Numbered from the stretch's first letter, positions 1-8,570 are shown. The stretch: DNA of 64,000 bases from Kitasatospora sp. MAA19 (GCF_029894125.1 NZ_JARXYZ010000001.1:372001-436000), one strand, 5' to 3'. Notes: generated from the letters alone by a model not told the origin. Made by a program: numbers and translations.

Positions 1-1040
1 ACGGGCCCCGCCGACTGGACGAGCTGATCGCCGCCGACCCCGAGGGCGAACTCGGCGCCGCGACCGTCGCCCGGTTCGGCCCGACCCTGCCGTTCCTCTT
101 CAAGGTCCTGGCCGCGGGCATCCCGCTGTCCATCCAGGCCCACCCCACGCTCGACCAGGCCCGCGCCGGGTTCGCCGCCGAGAACGCCCTCGGCATCCCG
201 CTGGACGCCCCCGAGCGGAGCTACCGCGACGCCAACCACAAGCCCGAAATGGTCTGCGCGCTGGGCGAGTTCGAGGGCCTGTGCGGGTTCCGCCGGCCCG
301 CCGAGGCGGCCGGGCTGATGGCCGGGCTCGCAGTGCCCGGGCTCGCCCCGCTGATCGATCTGCTGGCCGTCGAGGACGAGTCCGCGGCACTGCGCGGCAC
401 GCTGGCCGCCATCCTCACCATGGACGGGACGGCCGCCGAGGAGACCGTCCGGGAGACGGCCGAGGCACTGGCCGGCACCGACCCGGAGGGGATCTACGGG
501 CCGTACGCCCGGATCGCCAAGGACTTCGCGCAGGACCGCGGCCTGATCGCAGGCCTGCTGCTCAACCACGTCCGGCTGCGGGCCGGCGAGGCGCTCTACC
601 TGGGCGCCGGGGTGCCGCACGCCTACCTGGCGGGCGTCTGCGTCGAGCTGCAGGCCAACTCCGACAACGTCCTGCGGGCCGGCCTCACCCCCAAGCACAT
701 CGACGTCCCCGAGCTGCTGAAGGTCGTGATCTTCGAGGCCGGCGCCCCCGAGGTGCTGCACCCGGCCGCCGTCGAGGGCACGCCCGGCGAGGAGCTCTAC
801 CCCGTCCCGATCGACGAGTTCCGGCTCTCCCGCTTCACCCTGGACGGCCGGGACCGCGAGATCGACGGCCGCACCCCGCAGATCCTGCTCTGCACCGCCG
901 GCACCGCCCGGCTCACCGGCGCCGACGGCACCACCCTGGACCTCGCCCGCGGCCGGTCGGCCTTCCTCCCCGCCACCGGCACCCCCACCCGCCTCTCCGG
1001 CACCGGCACGACCCTCTTCCGCGCCACCGTGACCGTCTGA
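1..1040 (+). CDS. manA: mannose-6-phosphate isomerase, class I (3' part)
   Basis: Type I phosphomannose isomerase, a cytosolic zinc enzyme that interconverts mannose 6-phosphate and fructose 6-phosphate and so feeds GDP-mannose and mannosylated glycans. The reading frame is open from the left edge, so the N-terminus lies outside the window; about 346 residues are present. Metal-site signatures are visible in order: SIQAHP (Gln and His ligands), NHKPEM (Glu ligand) and GVPHAYL (His ligand). The C-terminal part is the usual cupin-like domain. The gene ends at a TGA and is followed 20 bp later by a strong hairpin, so it probably closes its operon. The identification is firm; only the start is unknown. 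Confidence 0.93.
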   Translation, partial: GPRRLDELIAADPEGELGAATVARFGPTLPFLFKVLAAGIPLSIQAHPTLDQARAGFAAENALGIPLDAPERSYRDANHKPEMVCALGEFEGLCGFRRPAEAAGLMAGLAVPGLAPLIDLLAVEDESAALRGTLAAILTMDGTAAEETVRETAEALAGTDPEGIYGPYARIAKDFAQDRGLIAGLLLNHVRLRAGEALYLGAGVPHAYLAGVCVELQANSDNVLRAGLTPKHIDVPELLKVVIFEAGAPEVLHPAAVEGTPGEELYPVPIDEFRLSRFTLDGRDREIDGRTPQILLCTAGTARLTGADGTTLDLARGRSAFLPATGTPTRLSGTGTTLFRATVTV

Positions 1041-1060
1041 CCGCACCACGCCCGGAAACC

Positions 1061-1102
1061 GGCCAGGGCCCGTGCCCCCTCGTGGGGGTACGGGCCCTGG
1101 CC
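1061..1102. terminator. bidirectional intrinsic terminator-like hairpin
   Basis: GC-rich inverted repeat with about 18-bp arms (GGCCAGGGCCCGTGCCCC and its near complement) around a five-base loop. It lies between the converging manA and acyltransferase genes, so it can serve both. There is no clear U-tract, as is usual in high-GC actinobacteria. Confidence 0.75.
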
Positions 1103-1117
1103 GTGTCGCGAGGCCGG

Positions 1118-2536
1118 TCAGCCGCTCCGGGAGCCCGCCTCGACGGGAACCCTCGGCTCGGCGGGCCCGGCCTGCTCGACCGCCGGCGCGGGCGCGGGCG
1201 CCGGAGCGGGCGCGATCCGTTCGAGCGCCTTCAGAGCCTTCTTGCCGAGCTTCTGGAAGGGCAATTCCACCAACCGGTACATCAGATAGGCCGCCACCAG
1301 CGTCACCGCCAGGAACTCGACCGTCCACAGCACCTTGGCGCCGGTCTCGGTGGGCCGCGGCGGAACGCCGACCAGCGGGCCGATCGTGTGCAACAGGTGG
1401 ACGTGCAGCAGGTACACCGAGAAGCTGACCGCACCGAGCCAGGTGAGCACCTTCGGGAAGCGCTTCTTGCGCAGCGCCATCGCGCCCAGGAAGGTCGCCC
1501 AGGCGCCGGTGTAGGAGGCGCACCAGGCGATCCAGCCGGAGTTCCAGGTGTAGTTCTCCATGCCGTTGCGGTTGTACATCCACCCCATGGCCACCCCGGC
1601 GACGATCACGAAGCCGCAGCAGATCCAGGCCTGCGTCCGGTCGATCTGCCCGTGCTCGGCGCGGTAGAGCACCGTGCCGGCGAACATCGTCGCGAAGATC
1701 AGCATGGTCTCGAAGCCGGGTGCCCGGCTGTTGGTGAACAGCAGCACCGCGGCGAGGCAGCCCACCAGCAGACCGCCCAGCTTGGTCAGCGCCGGGTTGC
1801 CGCTGAGCATGCAGACGAAGCCCATCACCACGACCAGGGCCGCCGCCAGCACCAGGTGCCGGGTGGAGTCCAGGTCGTGGCCGAAGGTGTCGGCGGCGAG
1901 CACGCCGCCGAAGACCAGGCCGATCGTCGCGAAGCCGACCGCGATCACGCTGCTGCGACGATGCCAGCCCACCGAGAACAGGCCGGTGACCAGGAAGTAG
2001 AAGACCATCTCGTAGGTCAGCGTCCAGGTCACGCCCATGCCGTTCACGACGTTCAGCATGTCCTGGAGCATGGTGGCGTTGGCCACCAGCGAGATCAGGT
2101 TGTGGCCGGTGCGGAACAGCGCGACCGAGCCGTCACCCTCCGGCAGGATCATGATCGCAACCACGAAGGTGGCGATCAGCGCCGGGTAGATGCGGAAGAG
2201 CCGCCCCACCCAGAACGCCCGTACGTCGCCCCGGCGTTCCAGCGAGGCCGGGATGATGTAGCCGCTGACCAGGAAGAACACCATCACGCCGTACAGGCCG
2301 AGATCGAAGTGCGACCAGACCGCGCCACCGAACGGCAGCATTTCGAGGATGCCGAAGTGATGCAAGGCCACCACGAGGGCGGCCAGGCCGCGTAGGGCGT
2401 CGAGCCAGCCGAGACGGGATCCGGCGGCCGTAGCGCGCGCGGTACCGGCTCTGCCGGACGGCCACAGTCGTATCTTCTTCACCGCAGGGACAGTAGTCCA
2501 TACCCGACGGCCCATCGTTCCCGAAGCGCCCCGCAC
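1118..2536 (-). CDS. acyltransferase-3 family integral membrane protein
   Basis: Member of the acyltransferase-3 (OafA/NodX-like) family, polytopic membrane enzymes that move acyl groups onto sugars, peptidoglycan or other envelope molecules. The family signature LDALRGLAALVVALHH lies at residues 45-60 and contains the conserved Arg and His. About ten hydrophobic segments follow, and the C-terminus is a basic, then Ala-Pro-rich cytosolic tail. At 472 residues it is slightly longer than typical. The start used is a GTG; an ATG seven codons downstream (2515) is also possible, and neither has a strong ribosome site. The substrate cannot be read from the sequence. Convergent with manA. Confidence 0.8.
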   Translation of the reverse strand: MRGASGTMGRRVWTTVPAVKKIRLWPSGRAGTARATAAGSRLGWLDALRGLAALVVALHHFGILEMLPFGGAVWSHFDLGLYGVMVFFLVSGYIIPASLERRGDVRAFWVGRLFRIYPALIATFVVAIMILPEGDGSVALFRTGHNLISLVANATMLQDMLNVVNGMGVTWTLTYEMVFYFLVTGLFSVGWHRRSSVIAVGFATIGLVFGGVLAADTFGHDLDSTRHLVLAAALVVVMGFVCMLSGNPALTKLGGLLVGCLAAVLLFTNSRAPGFETMLIFATMFAGTVLYRAEHGQIDRTQAWICCGFVIVAGVAMGWMYNRNGMENYTWNSGWIAWCASYTGAWATFLGAMALRKKRFPKVLTWLGAVSFSVYLLHVHLLHTIGPLVGVPPRPTETGAKVLWTVEFLAVTLVAAYLMYRLVELPFQKLGKKALKALERIAPAPAPAPAPAVEQAGPAEPRVPVEAGSRSG

Positions 2537-2547
2537 ACCACGTCTCG

Positions 2548-2582
2548 CCCGTCCTCCGCCCGTTCTCCGCGCGGAGGACGGG
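2548..2582 (-). terminator. hairpin after dnaB
   Basis: Inverted repeat CCCGTCCTCCGC ... GCGGAGGACGGG with 12-bp arms and an 11-base loop, directly after the leftward dnaB stop. Likely the dnaB transcription terminator. Confidence 0.65.
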
Positions 2583-2597
2583 GGGTGAAAACAGGCC

Positions 2598-4247
2598 CTA
2601 GTCGCGGGTCATGTCGACGAAGCGGGAGTAGTGGCCCTGGAAGGCCACCGTGATGGTGGCGGTGGGGCCGTTACGGTGCTTGGCGACGATCAGGTCGGCC
2701 TCGCCGGCGCGCGGGGACTCCTTCTCATAGGCGTCCTCGCGGTGGAGCAGGATGACCATGTCGGCGTCCTGCTCGATCGAGCCGGACTCGCGCAGGTCGG
2801 AGACCATCGGCCGCTTGTCGGTGCGCTGCTCGGGGCCACGGTTCAGCTGGGAGAGCGCGATGACCGGGACTTCCAGCTCCTTGGCCAGCAGCTTCAGGTT
2901 TCGCGACATGTCGGAGACCTCCTGCTGGCGGTTCTCGGCCCGGCGGGAGCCGCCGGACTGCATCAGCTGGAGGTAGTCGATGACGACCAGCTTGATGTCG
3001 TTGCGCTGCTTGAGCCGGCGGCACTTGGCCCGGATCTCCATCATCGACAGGTTCGGGGAGTCGTCGATGAACAGCGGCGCCTCGCTGACGTCGGGCATCC
3101 GGCGGGCGACCCGGGTCCAGTCGTCGTCCGTCATGTTCCCGGAGCGCATGTGGTGCAGCGCGACCCTGGCCTCGGCGGACAGCAGGCGCATGGCGATCTC
3201 GTTGCGGCCCATTTCGAGCGAGAAGATCACGCTCGGCAGCTTGTGCTGGATCGAGCAGGCGCGGGCGAAGTCCAGCGCCAGGGTCGACTTGCCCATCGCG
3301 GGGCGGGCCGCGATGACGATCATCTGGCCGGGGTGGAGGCCGTTGGTGAGCTGGTCGAAGTCGGCGAAGCCGGTCGGGACGCCGGACATCTGGCCGTTGC
3401 GGGAGCCGATGGCCTCGATCTCGTCGAGGGCGCCCTCCATGATGTCGGCGAGCGGCGCGTAGTCCTCGTTGGTGCGCTGCTCGGTGACGGCGTAGATCTC
3501 CGCCTGGGCGGCGTTGACGATCTCGTCCACGTCACCCTCGGCCGCGTAGCCCATGCCGGCGATCCGGGTGCCGGCCTCGACCAGCCGGCGCAGGACCGCG
3601 CGCTCGTGGACGATCTGGGCGTAGTACTCGGCGTTGGCGGCGGTCGGGACGGAGTTGACCAGGGTGTGCAGGTAGGAGGCGCCGCCGACGCGCTGCAGTT
3701 CGCCGCGCTTGGTCAGCTCGCCGGCCACGGTGATCGGGTCGGCCGGCTCCCCGCGGGCGTACAGGTCGAGGATCGCGCCGTGGACCATCTCGTGCGCGGG
3801 CCGGTAGTAGTCGGCCGGCTTGAGCACCTCGACCACGTCGGCGATGGCGTCCTTGGACAGCAGCATGCCGCCGAGGACGGACTGCTCGGCGGCGAGGTCC
3901 TGCGGGGGGACCCGCTCGAAGCCGTCCACACCGCCCTGGCCCTCGTCGTCGCCCCGGCGCTGCCAGCCGCCCTCACGCTGCGAACCGTCGCGCTGGGAGC
4001 CGTTCCGGCCGCCCTTGCCGCCCTGGGAGCCGCCCTTCTGGAAGCCGCCCTCGCGGCCTCCGCCACCCTGGCCGCCACCCTGGCCACCGTTCTGGCCGGC
4101 ACGGCCGCGGGAGACCGGGAGCCGGTCGCCGGGCCCGTCCGGGAAGGGCGCGTCGTCGAAGGCGCCGGCCGGGAAGGGGTCCTCGGCGGTCTGCCACTCC
4201 TCCTCCGGCGGCGGGGCGTCGTGGTCGTCGTACTGGGGGCCGGTCAC
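2598..4247 (-). CDS. dnaB: replicative DNA helicase DnaB
   Basis: Hexameric replicative helicase that unwinds DNA at the fork and recruits primase. The start is taken as the GTG at 4247 (protein begins VTGPQYDD) because GGGGAA lies just upstream; the frame stays open further upstream without a better site. Residues about 110-220 form the DnaB N-terminal domain (DLAAEQSVLGG). The RecA-like motor follows, with Walker A ARPAMGKST at 314-322, Walker B VVIDYLQLM near 421-429 and EQDADMV near 492-498. No intein interrupts it. Odd: residues about 50-110 are a low-complexity Gly/Gln/Arg/Ser stretch, making the protein (549 residues) longer than a typical DnaB of about 450-490. It is the last replication gene of this arm, separated from rplI by a convergent MATE gene. 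Confidence 0.96.
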   Translation of the reverse strand: MTGPQYDDHDAPPPEEEWQTAEDPFPAGAFDDAPFPDGPGDRLPVSRGRAGQNGGQGGGQGGGGREGGFQKGGSQGGKGGRNGSQRDGSQREGGWQRRGDDEGQGGVDGFERVPPQDLAAEQSVLGGMLLSKDAIADVVEVLKPADYYRPAHEMVHGAILDLYARGEPADPITVAGELTKRGELQRVGGASYLHTLVNSVPTAANAEYYAQIVHERAVLRRLVEAGTRIAGMGYAAEGDVDEIVNAAQAEIYAVTEQRTNEDYAPLADIMEGALDEIEAIGSRNGQMSGVPTGFADFDQLTNGLHPGQMIVIAARPAMGKSTLALDFARACSIQHKLPSVIFSLEMGRNEIAMRLLSAEARVALHHMRSGNMTDDDWTRVARRMPDVSEAPLFIDDSPNLSMMEIRAKCRRLKQRNDIKLVVIDYLQLMQSGGSRRAENRQQEVSDMSRNLKLLAKELEVPVIALSQLNRGPEQRTDKRPMVSDLRESGSIEQDADMVILLHREDAYEKESPRAGEADLIVAKHRNGPTATITVAFQGHYSRFVDMTRD

Positions 4248-4422
4248 GCGTGTTCCCCGATCAGCGAGTGGTGCGAGTTGGAGCGGGCCTTGCCGGTGGC
4301 TGGGTGGAACGGAGCCGCTCCTCTTTGTACGCCACGGCACCGACAAATCGGACGCCGGGGCGGGCGGGAGTGTCGGGCGGAGGGCCCACGCTAAGGCGCC
4401 GGGAGCCGTTCAGCCAAGACGG

Positions 4423-4511
4423 TTATCCACAGGGGGTGTGGACGAGCGGCCCTGGGCTGTGGAGAAGTGCCGCAAAGCTGTGGACACCCCTGTGGAAGGT
4501 CCTGTGGATAA
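4423..4511. promoter_or_regulatory. DnaA-box cluster upstream of dnaB and the MATE gene
   Basis: Five DnaA-box-like 9-mers within 90 bp: TTATCCACA (4423-4431), TGTGGAGAA (4458-4466), TGTGGACAC (4479-4487), TGTGGAAGG (4491-4499) and TGTGGATAA (4503-4511). The outer two are perfect and face each other. The density is comparable to oriC but the cluster lies about 38 kb away. It could be a DnaA-regulated promoter for dnaB or a DnaA-titration site; the motifs are seen, the function is inferred. Confidence 0.7.
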
Positions 4512-4644
4512 CCAGACCATCCGTCCACCGTCAACCCACTGACCAGGTATTACCTCTTACCGGGCCTGTGCATGAGAAATTCTTCACACGCCGCCGGGTG
4601 ACTGTGGGCGCACAGCGGGCCGAGTGCGTCGCTCAAGAATTCGA

Positions 4645-4675
4645 GTAATGACCAGATGCCCCTAGCAGTCATTAC
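4645..4675. promoter_or_regulatory. inverted repeat, candidate operator of the MATE gene
   Basis: Perfect 8-bp arms GTAATGAC and GTCATTAC separated by 15 bp, ending 7-25 bp before the possible MATE starts. AT-rich for this genome. The layout resembles an operator of a dimeric repressor covering the promoter, but no regulator gene is adjacent. Confidence 0.4.
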
Positions 4676-4699
4676 CTGTGGATGAGTAGCCTGGAGCCC

Positions 4700-6040
4700 A
4701 TGACCGCCTCTCCCGCAGCCCCGACCCCCGCCAGACGCCGGCACGACCGGGAGATCCTCGCGCTGGCCGTTCCGGCCTTCGGAGCGCTGGTCGCCGAGCC
4801 GCTCTTCCTGATGGCCGACTCGGCGATCGTCGGCCACCTCGGCACCCCGCAGCTGGCCGGCGTGGGCGTCGCCGCCGCCGCGCTCTCCACCGCGACCGGC
4901 GTGTTCGTCTTCCTCGCCTACGCCACCACCGCCGCGGTGGCCCGCCGGATCGGCGCCGGGGACCGCCGGGGCGCCGTCCAGCAGGGCGTCGACGGCATCT
5001 GGCTCGCCCTCGGCCTGGCCGTCCCGGTGGTGCTGCTCACCCTGCTGCTGGCCCCCTGGGCGGCCGACGTCCTGGGCGCCTCGCAGACCGCCGCCCCCTA
5101 TGCAGTGACGTATCTGCGGATCAGCTCCCTGGGCATCCCCGCGATGCTCATGGTGATGGCCGCCACCGGAGTGCTGCGCGGACTCCAGGACACCCGCACG
5201 CCGCTGCTGGTGGCGATCGCGGGCTTCACCGCCAACATCGGCCTGAACGCCGGCCTGGTGTACGGCGCCGGGCTCGGGGTGGCCGGCTCGGCCTGGGGCA
5301 CCGTGCTGGCGCAGACCGGGATGGCCGCCGTCTACCTGGTCGTGGTGGTGCGCGGGGCACGGCGTGAGCACGCCTCGCTGCGGCCGGACACGGCCGGCAT
5401 CCGGGCCAGTGCGAAGGCGGGCGGTCCGCTGCTGGTCCGGACGGTCAGCCTGCGCGCGGTGCTGATGATCGCCACCGCGGTGGCCGCCCGGCTGGGCGAC
5501 GACCAGGTGGCCGCGCACCAGATCACCATGACGCTGTTCAGCTTCCTGGCCTTCGCCCTGGACGCCATCGCGATCGCCGGCCAGGCGATCATCGGCCGCT
5601 ACCTGGGCGCCTCGGACGCCCCGGGCGCCAGGGCCGCCACCCGCCGGATGGTCGAGTGGGGCATCGGCTCGGGCGTGCTGCTCGGCCTGCTGGTGGTGGT
5701 CGCGCGCCCGCTGTACGTCCCGCTGTTCACGCCCGATCCGGCGGTGCAGGGGCAGCTGGACACCGCCCTGCTGCTGCTCGCGCTCAGCCAGCCGGTCGCC
5801 GGACTGGTCTTCGTGCTGGACGGGGTGCTGATGGGCGCCGGGGACGGCCCCTACCTGGCCTGGGCCGCGCTCGCGACCCTGGCGGTGTTCATCCCGGCGG
5901 CCTTCGCGGTGCCGACCACCGGCACCGGGCTGGCCGGGCTGTGGTGGGCGATGAACCTGTTCATGCTGGTCCGCGCGGCCTTCCTGGTCGGACGGGCCCG
6001 CGGCGGCCGCTGGCTGGTCACCGGGGCCGTCCGGAGCTGA
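4700..6040 (+). CDS. MATE family efflux transporter (DinF-type)
   Basis: Polytopic exporter of the MATE family, expected to expel organic cations or drugs in exchange for H+ or Na+. The sequence has the family's N-terminal pattern (LAVPAFGALVAEPLFLMADSAIVGHLG in two pieces here) and about 12 hydrophobic segments over roughly 446 residues, the normal size. An alternative ATG at 4682 adds six residues and would be nearly leaderless; the ATG at 4700 has GGAG close upstream. It is convergent with the rplI operon and shares a terminator with it. The substrate is unknown. The DnaA-box cluster and inverted repeat upstream suggest regulation. Confidence 0.88.
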   Translation: MTASPAAPTPARRRHDREILALAVPAFGALVAEPLFLMADSAIVGHLGTPQLAGVGVAAAALSTATGVFVFLAYATTAAVARRIGAGDRRGAVQQGVDGIWLALGLAVPVVLLTLLLAPWAADVLGASQTAAPYAVTYLRISSLGIPAMLMVMAATGVLRGLQDTRTPLLVAIAGFTANIGLNAGLVYGAGLGVAGSAWGTVLAQTGMAAVYLVVVVRGARREHASLRPDTAGIRASAKAGGPLLVRTVSLRAVLMIATAVAARLGDDQVAAHQITMTLFSFLAFALDAIAIAGQAIIGRYLGASDAPGARAATRRMVEWGIGSGVLLGLLVVVARPLYVPLFTPDPAVQGQLDTALLLLALSQPVAGLVFVLDGVLMGAGDGPYLAWAALATLAVFIPAAFAVPTTGTGLAGLWWAMNLFMLVRAAFLVGRARGGRWLVTGAVRS

Positions 6041-6058
6041 GGGCCCCGGAGCACGACC

Positions 6059-6090
6059 GAGGGCCGGGCTCCCGGAGGAGCCCGGCCCTC
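6059..6090. terminator. bidirectional terminator between MATE gene and rplI
   Basis: Perfect 14-bp stem GAGGGCCGGGCTCC / GGAGCCCGGCCCTC with a four-base loop, between two convergent genes. Confidence 0.85.
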
Positions 6091-6108
6091 AGGCCACTGC
6101 TACGGAAC

Positions 6109-6555
6109 TCAGGCAGCGACGACGGCGACGTCGAGGTTGGCCTGGACGTCGGCGTGCAGCTTGACCGAGACCTTGTGGGTGCCCACGGTCTTGATCGGCG
6201 AGCCGATCGCGACGGCGCGCTTGTCCACGGCCGGGCCGCCGGCGGCCTTGATGGCCTCCACGACGTCGGCCTGGGTCACCGAACCGAACAGACGGCCGGC
6301 GTCACCCGAGCGAACGGCCAGCTTGACCTGGACGCCCTCGAGCTTGCCCTTGACCTCGTTGGCGGCCTCAAGGGTCTGGATCTCGTGGATCTTGCGGGCG
6401 CGACGGATGGCGTCGACGTCCTTCTGGCCACCCTTGGTCCAGCGGATGGCGAAGCCACGCGGGACCAGGTAGTTGCGGGCGTAGCCGTCCTTGACCTCGA
6501 CGACCTCGCCGGCGGAGCCGAGACCCGGCACCTCGTGCGTGAGGATGATCTTCAT
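6109..6555 (-). CDS. rplI: 50S ribosomal protein L9
   Basis: Large-subunit protein L9, which binds 23S rRNA near the L1 stalk. All 148 residues are present, beginning [13 protein letters not shown] and containing the family signature around [13 protein letters not shown]. It is the last gene of the leftward rpsF-ssb-rpsR-rplI operon and follows rpsR by 17 bp. Length and sequence are normal. Confidence 0.97.
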   Translation of the reverse strand: MKIILTHEVPGLGSAGEVVEVKDGYARNYLVPRGFAIRWTKGGQKDVDAIRRARKIHEIQTLEAANEVKGKLEGVQVKLAVRSGDAGRLFGSVTQADVVEAIKAAGGPAVDKRAVAIGSPIKTVGTHKVSVKLHADVQANLDVAVVAA

Positions 6556-6572
6556 TACTTGGTCACCCTCTC

Positions 6573-6809
6573 TTAGCGCGCGGTGCTGGTGTAGGGCAGC
6601 AGCGCCATCTCACGGCTGTTCTTCACGGCCGTGGCGACGTCACGCTGGTGCTGGGTGCAGTTGCCGGTGACCCGGCGGGCACGGATCTTGCCACGGTCGG
6701 AGATGAACTTCCGCAGCAGGTTCGTGTCCTTGTAGTCAACGTAGTTGACCTTGTCCTTGCAGAAGACGCAAACCTTCTTCTTCGGCTTGCGAGCAGGCGG
6801 CTTCGCCAT
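6573..6809 (-). CDS. rpsR: 30S ribosomal protein S18, zinc-binding form
   Basis: Small-subunit protein S18, partner of S6 on the platform of the 30S subunit. The ATG at 6809 ([12 protein letters not shown]) is chosen because TGGAG lies just upstream; an in-frame ATG four codons earlier lacks a site. The 78-residue protein has CVFC near the N-terminus and GNCTQHQ later, the C+ form that can hold zinc. Streptomycetes often carry a second, cysteine-free S18 elsewhere that is induced by zinc shortage; whether this genome has one cannot be seen here. Confidence 0.95.
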   Translation of the reverse strand: MAKPPARKPKKKVCVFCKDKVNYVDYKDTNLLRKFISDRGKIRARRVTGNCTQHQRDVATAVKNSREMALLPYTSTAR

Positions 6810-6888
6810 TGTGTGCTCCATTTGGGGTTCACGGCCCGGCGGGCGTCCTTCGACGCCGGCGGCCGGGCCGCACGAAATCTGTCAGCTC

Positions 6889-7503
6889 TTAGAACGGGGG
6901 CTCTTCCGAGAAGCCGCCACCGGACGGGGCACCCCAGCCACCGCCACCGCCGCCCTGCTGGCCGCCGGAGGGAGTGCTGGACGCCCACGGGTCGTCGGAG
7001 GGGCCGGACTGGCCGCCGCCGGAGTTTCCACCCCAGCTGCCGCCGCCCTGCTGGCCGCCACCGCCGCCGCCCCAGCCGCCCTGCTGGCCGGCGCCGCCGC
7101 CCTGCTGGCCGCCGAAGCCGCCACCGGGGCCGCCGGACCGGTTGGCCCGGGTGACCTTGGCGGTCGCCGAACGCAGGCTCGGGCCGACCTCGTCGACCTC
7201 GACCTCGAAGACCGTCCGCTTCTCGCCTTCCTTGGTCTCGTAAGACCGCTGGCGCAGTCGGCCCTGCACGATGACGCGCATGCCGCGCTGCAGCGACTCG
7301 GCCACGTTCTCCGCCGGCTGCCGCCAGACGTTGCACGTGAGGAAGAGGCTCTCGCCGTCCTTCCACTCGTTCGTCTGACGGTCGAAGGTGCGGGGGGTGG
7401 ACGCGATACGGAACTTCGCGACCGCCGCACCCGACGGGGTGAAGCGCAGCTCGGGGTCGTCGACGAGATTGCCGACGAGGGTGATGACGGTCTCGCCTGC
7501 CAT
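6889..7503 (-). CDS. ssb: single-stranded DNA-binding protein
   Basis: Essential SSB that coats single-stranded DNA at forks and recruits partners through its C-terminal tip. Residues 1-110 are the OB fold (begins [13 protein letters not shown]; contains [13 protein letters not shown]). Residues about 120-190 are a Gly/Gln-rich disordered linker with long Gly runs, and the protein ends FSEEPPF, the acidic partner-binding tip. Length is 204 residues, typical for the housekeeping SSB of streptomycetes. It sits between rpsF and rpsR in the operon. A parS site lies in the 96-bp gap between rpsF and ssb. Confidence 0.97.
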   Translation of the reverse strand: MAGETVITLVGNLVDDPELRFTPSGAAVAKFRIASTPRTFDRQTNEWKDGESLFLTCNVWRQPAENVAESLQRGMRVIVQGRLRQRSYETKEGEKRTVFEVEVDEVGPSLRSATAKVTRANRSGGPGGGFGGQQGGGAGQQGGWGGGGGGQQGGGSWGGNSGGGQSGPSDDPWASSTPSGGQQGGGGGGWGAPSGGGFSEEPPF

Positions 7504-7542
7504 GGTGGTGATGACCTCTCGGGAAGATGTCCGTTCACCGCT

Positions 7543-7556
7543 GTTTCACGTGAAAC
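7543..7556. promoter_or_regulatory. parS: parS site 1
   Basis: Perfect GTTTCACGTGAAAC palindrome in the rpsF-ssb gap, about 35 kb from oriC. Binding site for ParB in the segregation complex. Confidence 0.93.
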
Positions 7557-7599
7557 AGCGGTCGCGAGCTACCCGAGACCCGAAGGCCTCAGAGGTGGC

Positions 7600-7890
7600 T
7601 CAGTGGGTGTCCGGGCGCAGGACCTTGGTCCGCAGAACCGACTCGCTCAGGCCCATCTGGCGGTCGAGCTCCTTGACGACCTCAGGCGTGGCCTTGAGGT
7701 CGATGACCGAGTAGATGCCCTCGGACTGCTTGTTGATCTCGTAAGCCAGACGGCGACGACCCCAGGTGTCGACCTTCTCCACCTTGCCGCCCGCGTTGCG
7801 GACGACGGTGAGGAAGTTCTCGATCAGGGGGGAGACAGCGCGCTCCTCGACCGAGGGGTCGAGGATGACCATCACCTCGTAGTGACGCAT
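7600..7890 (-). CDS. rpsF: 30S ribosomal protein S6
   Basis: Small-subunit protein S6, which binds S18 and 16S rRNA. The ATG at 7890 ([12 protein letters not shown]) is fixed by a near-perfect ribosome site AAAGGAGGTGGG a few bases upstream; the frame runs further upstream but without family similarity. The 96-residue product covers the full S6 fold, including the conserved GRRRLAYEI. It is the first gene of the rpsF-ssb-rpsR-rplI operon. Confidence 0.97.
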   Translation of the reverse strand: MRHYEVMVILDPSVEERAVSPLIENFLTVVRNAGGKVEKVDTWGRRRLAYEINKQSEGIYSVIDLKATPEVVKELDRQMGLSESVLRTKVLRPDTH

Positions 7891-8206
7891 GGGTAACCCA
7901 CCTCCTTTGGACTCAACGGCCACGGTCTCTCCGTGGCAGGAGGGTTGTGCAGCGTCGGCACCGGAGCAGTGACGACACCGGCCCACCGTAGCGGCCGGGT
8001 CCGACAGTCGGCCCCCACTCACCCGGTGGGGCGGTCGCCCGGAAGAGGGCGCAAGGGGGCACAACTACACCAGTGCAGAGGGCACAGCCTACCCGCACCC
8101 GTACGGCCGAACAAAACGCATAGGGGTTGTGAGACCGGCCCAACCGCCGCAATCTGGACGGAACGGGATTCCTGCCCGTTCGTCTCCACGCCAGGAGGTG
8201 GGACTC
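7891..8206. other. 316-bp divergent intergenic region, rpsF / small membrane protein
   Basis: Contains the rpsF ribosome site, a good leftward promoter at 8086-8114 and the ribosome site AGGAGG of the rightward gene at 8193-8198. No further gene was found. The leader of rpsF is about 190 nt and could hold a regulatory structure, but no recognisable S6:S18 motif was identified by eye. Confidence 0.6.
8086..8114 (-). promoter_or_regulatory. sigma-70 type promoter for the rpsF operon
   Basis: On the minus strand, TTGTTC (-35) and TAGGCT (-10) are spaced by exactly 17 bp. This fits the housekeeping sigma factor HrdB and points leftward into rpsF-ssb-rpsR-rplI. Confidence 0.65.
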
Positions 8207-8506
8207 ATGGCCCAGTCCGTCCATCGCATGCCCGCGCTCACACTGAACACCGACGGCCACCCGCACCCCCGGGAGAACGCCCTGGTCGGCCTCACCGCCG
8301 TGCTGGGCGTGATCGCCTTCACCACCTCGTTCTTCCACAACCTGCACGTGCTGACCTCGTGGACCGGCCTGTTCGGGATCATCACGGGGCTGCTCGGCAT
8401 GTTCGTCTCGGTCACCACGGCCGAGCGCTTCGTGCTGATGATCACGCTCGGCGCCTCCGCCGTCGGCTTCTACCTCGGCGTCGCCCGCGGCGGCCTCTGG
8501 GGCTGA
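8207..8506 (+). CDS. small membrane protein of unknown function
   Basis: A 99-residue protein with a hydrophilic N-terminus (about 35 residues) and two to three hydrophobic segments (NALVGLTAVLGVIAFTTSFF, LFGIITGLLGMFVSV, LMITLGASAVGFYLGVA). The ATG at 8207 is chosen because AGGAGGTGG lies 8 bp upstream. No domain with known function was recognised. It is divergent from rpsF and lies ahead of femX, a position where streptomycetes keep a conserved small hypothetical membrane protein. A strong hairpin follows, so it is probably monocistronic. Confidence 0.8.
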   Translation: MAQSVHRMPALTLNTDGHPHPRENALVGLTAVLGVIAFTTSFFHNLHVLTSWTGLFGIITGLLGMFVSVTTAERFVLMITLGASAVGFYLGVARGGLWG

Positions 8507-8570
8507 GCCGCCCCGCCGGACCGCTGCGCTCCGGTCGGACGGCCCCACCGGACCGCCCGCACGGAACCCT

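Larger units (their letters stand above)
4248..4681. other. 434-bp intergenic region between dnaB and the MATE gene
   Basis: Divergent promoter region. It contains the dnaB ribosome-binding segment, a cluster of DnaA-box-like 9-mers at 4423-4511, a further box-like TGTGGATGA at 4677-4685, and an 8-bp-arm inverted repeat at 4645-4675. No convincing protein or RNA gene was seen. Confidence 0.7.
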
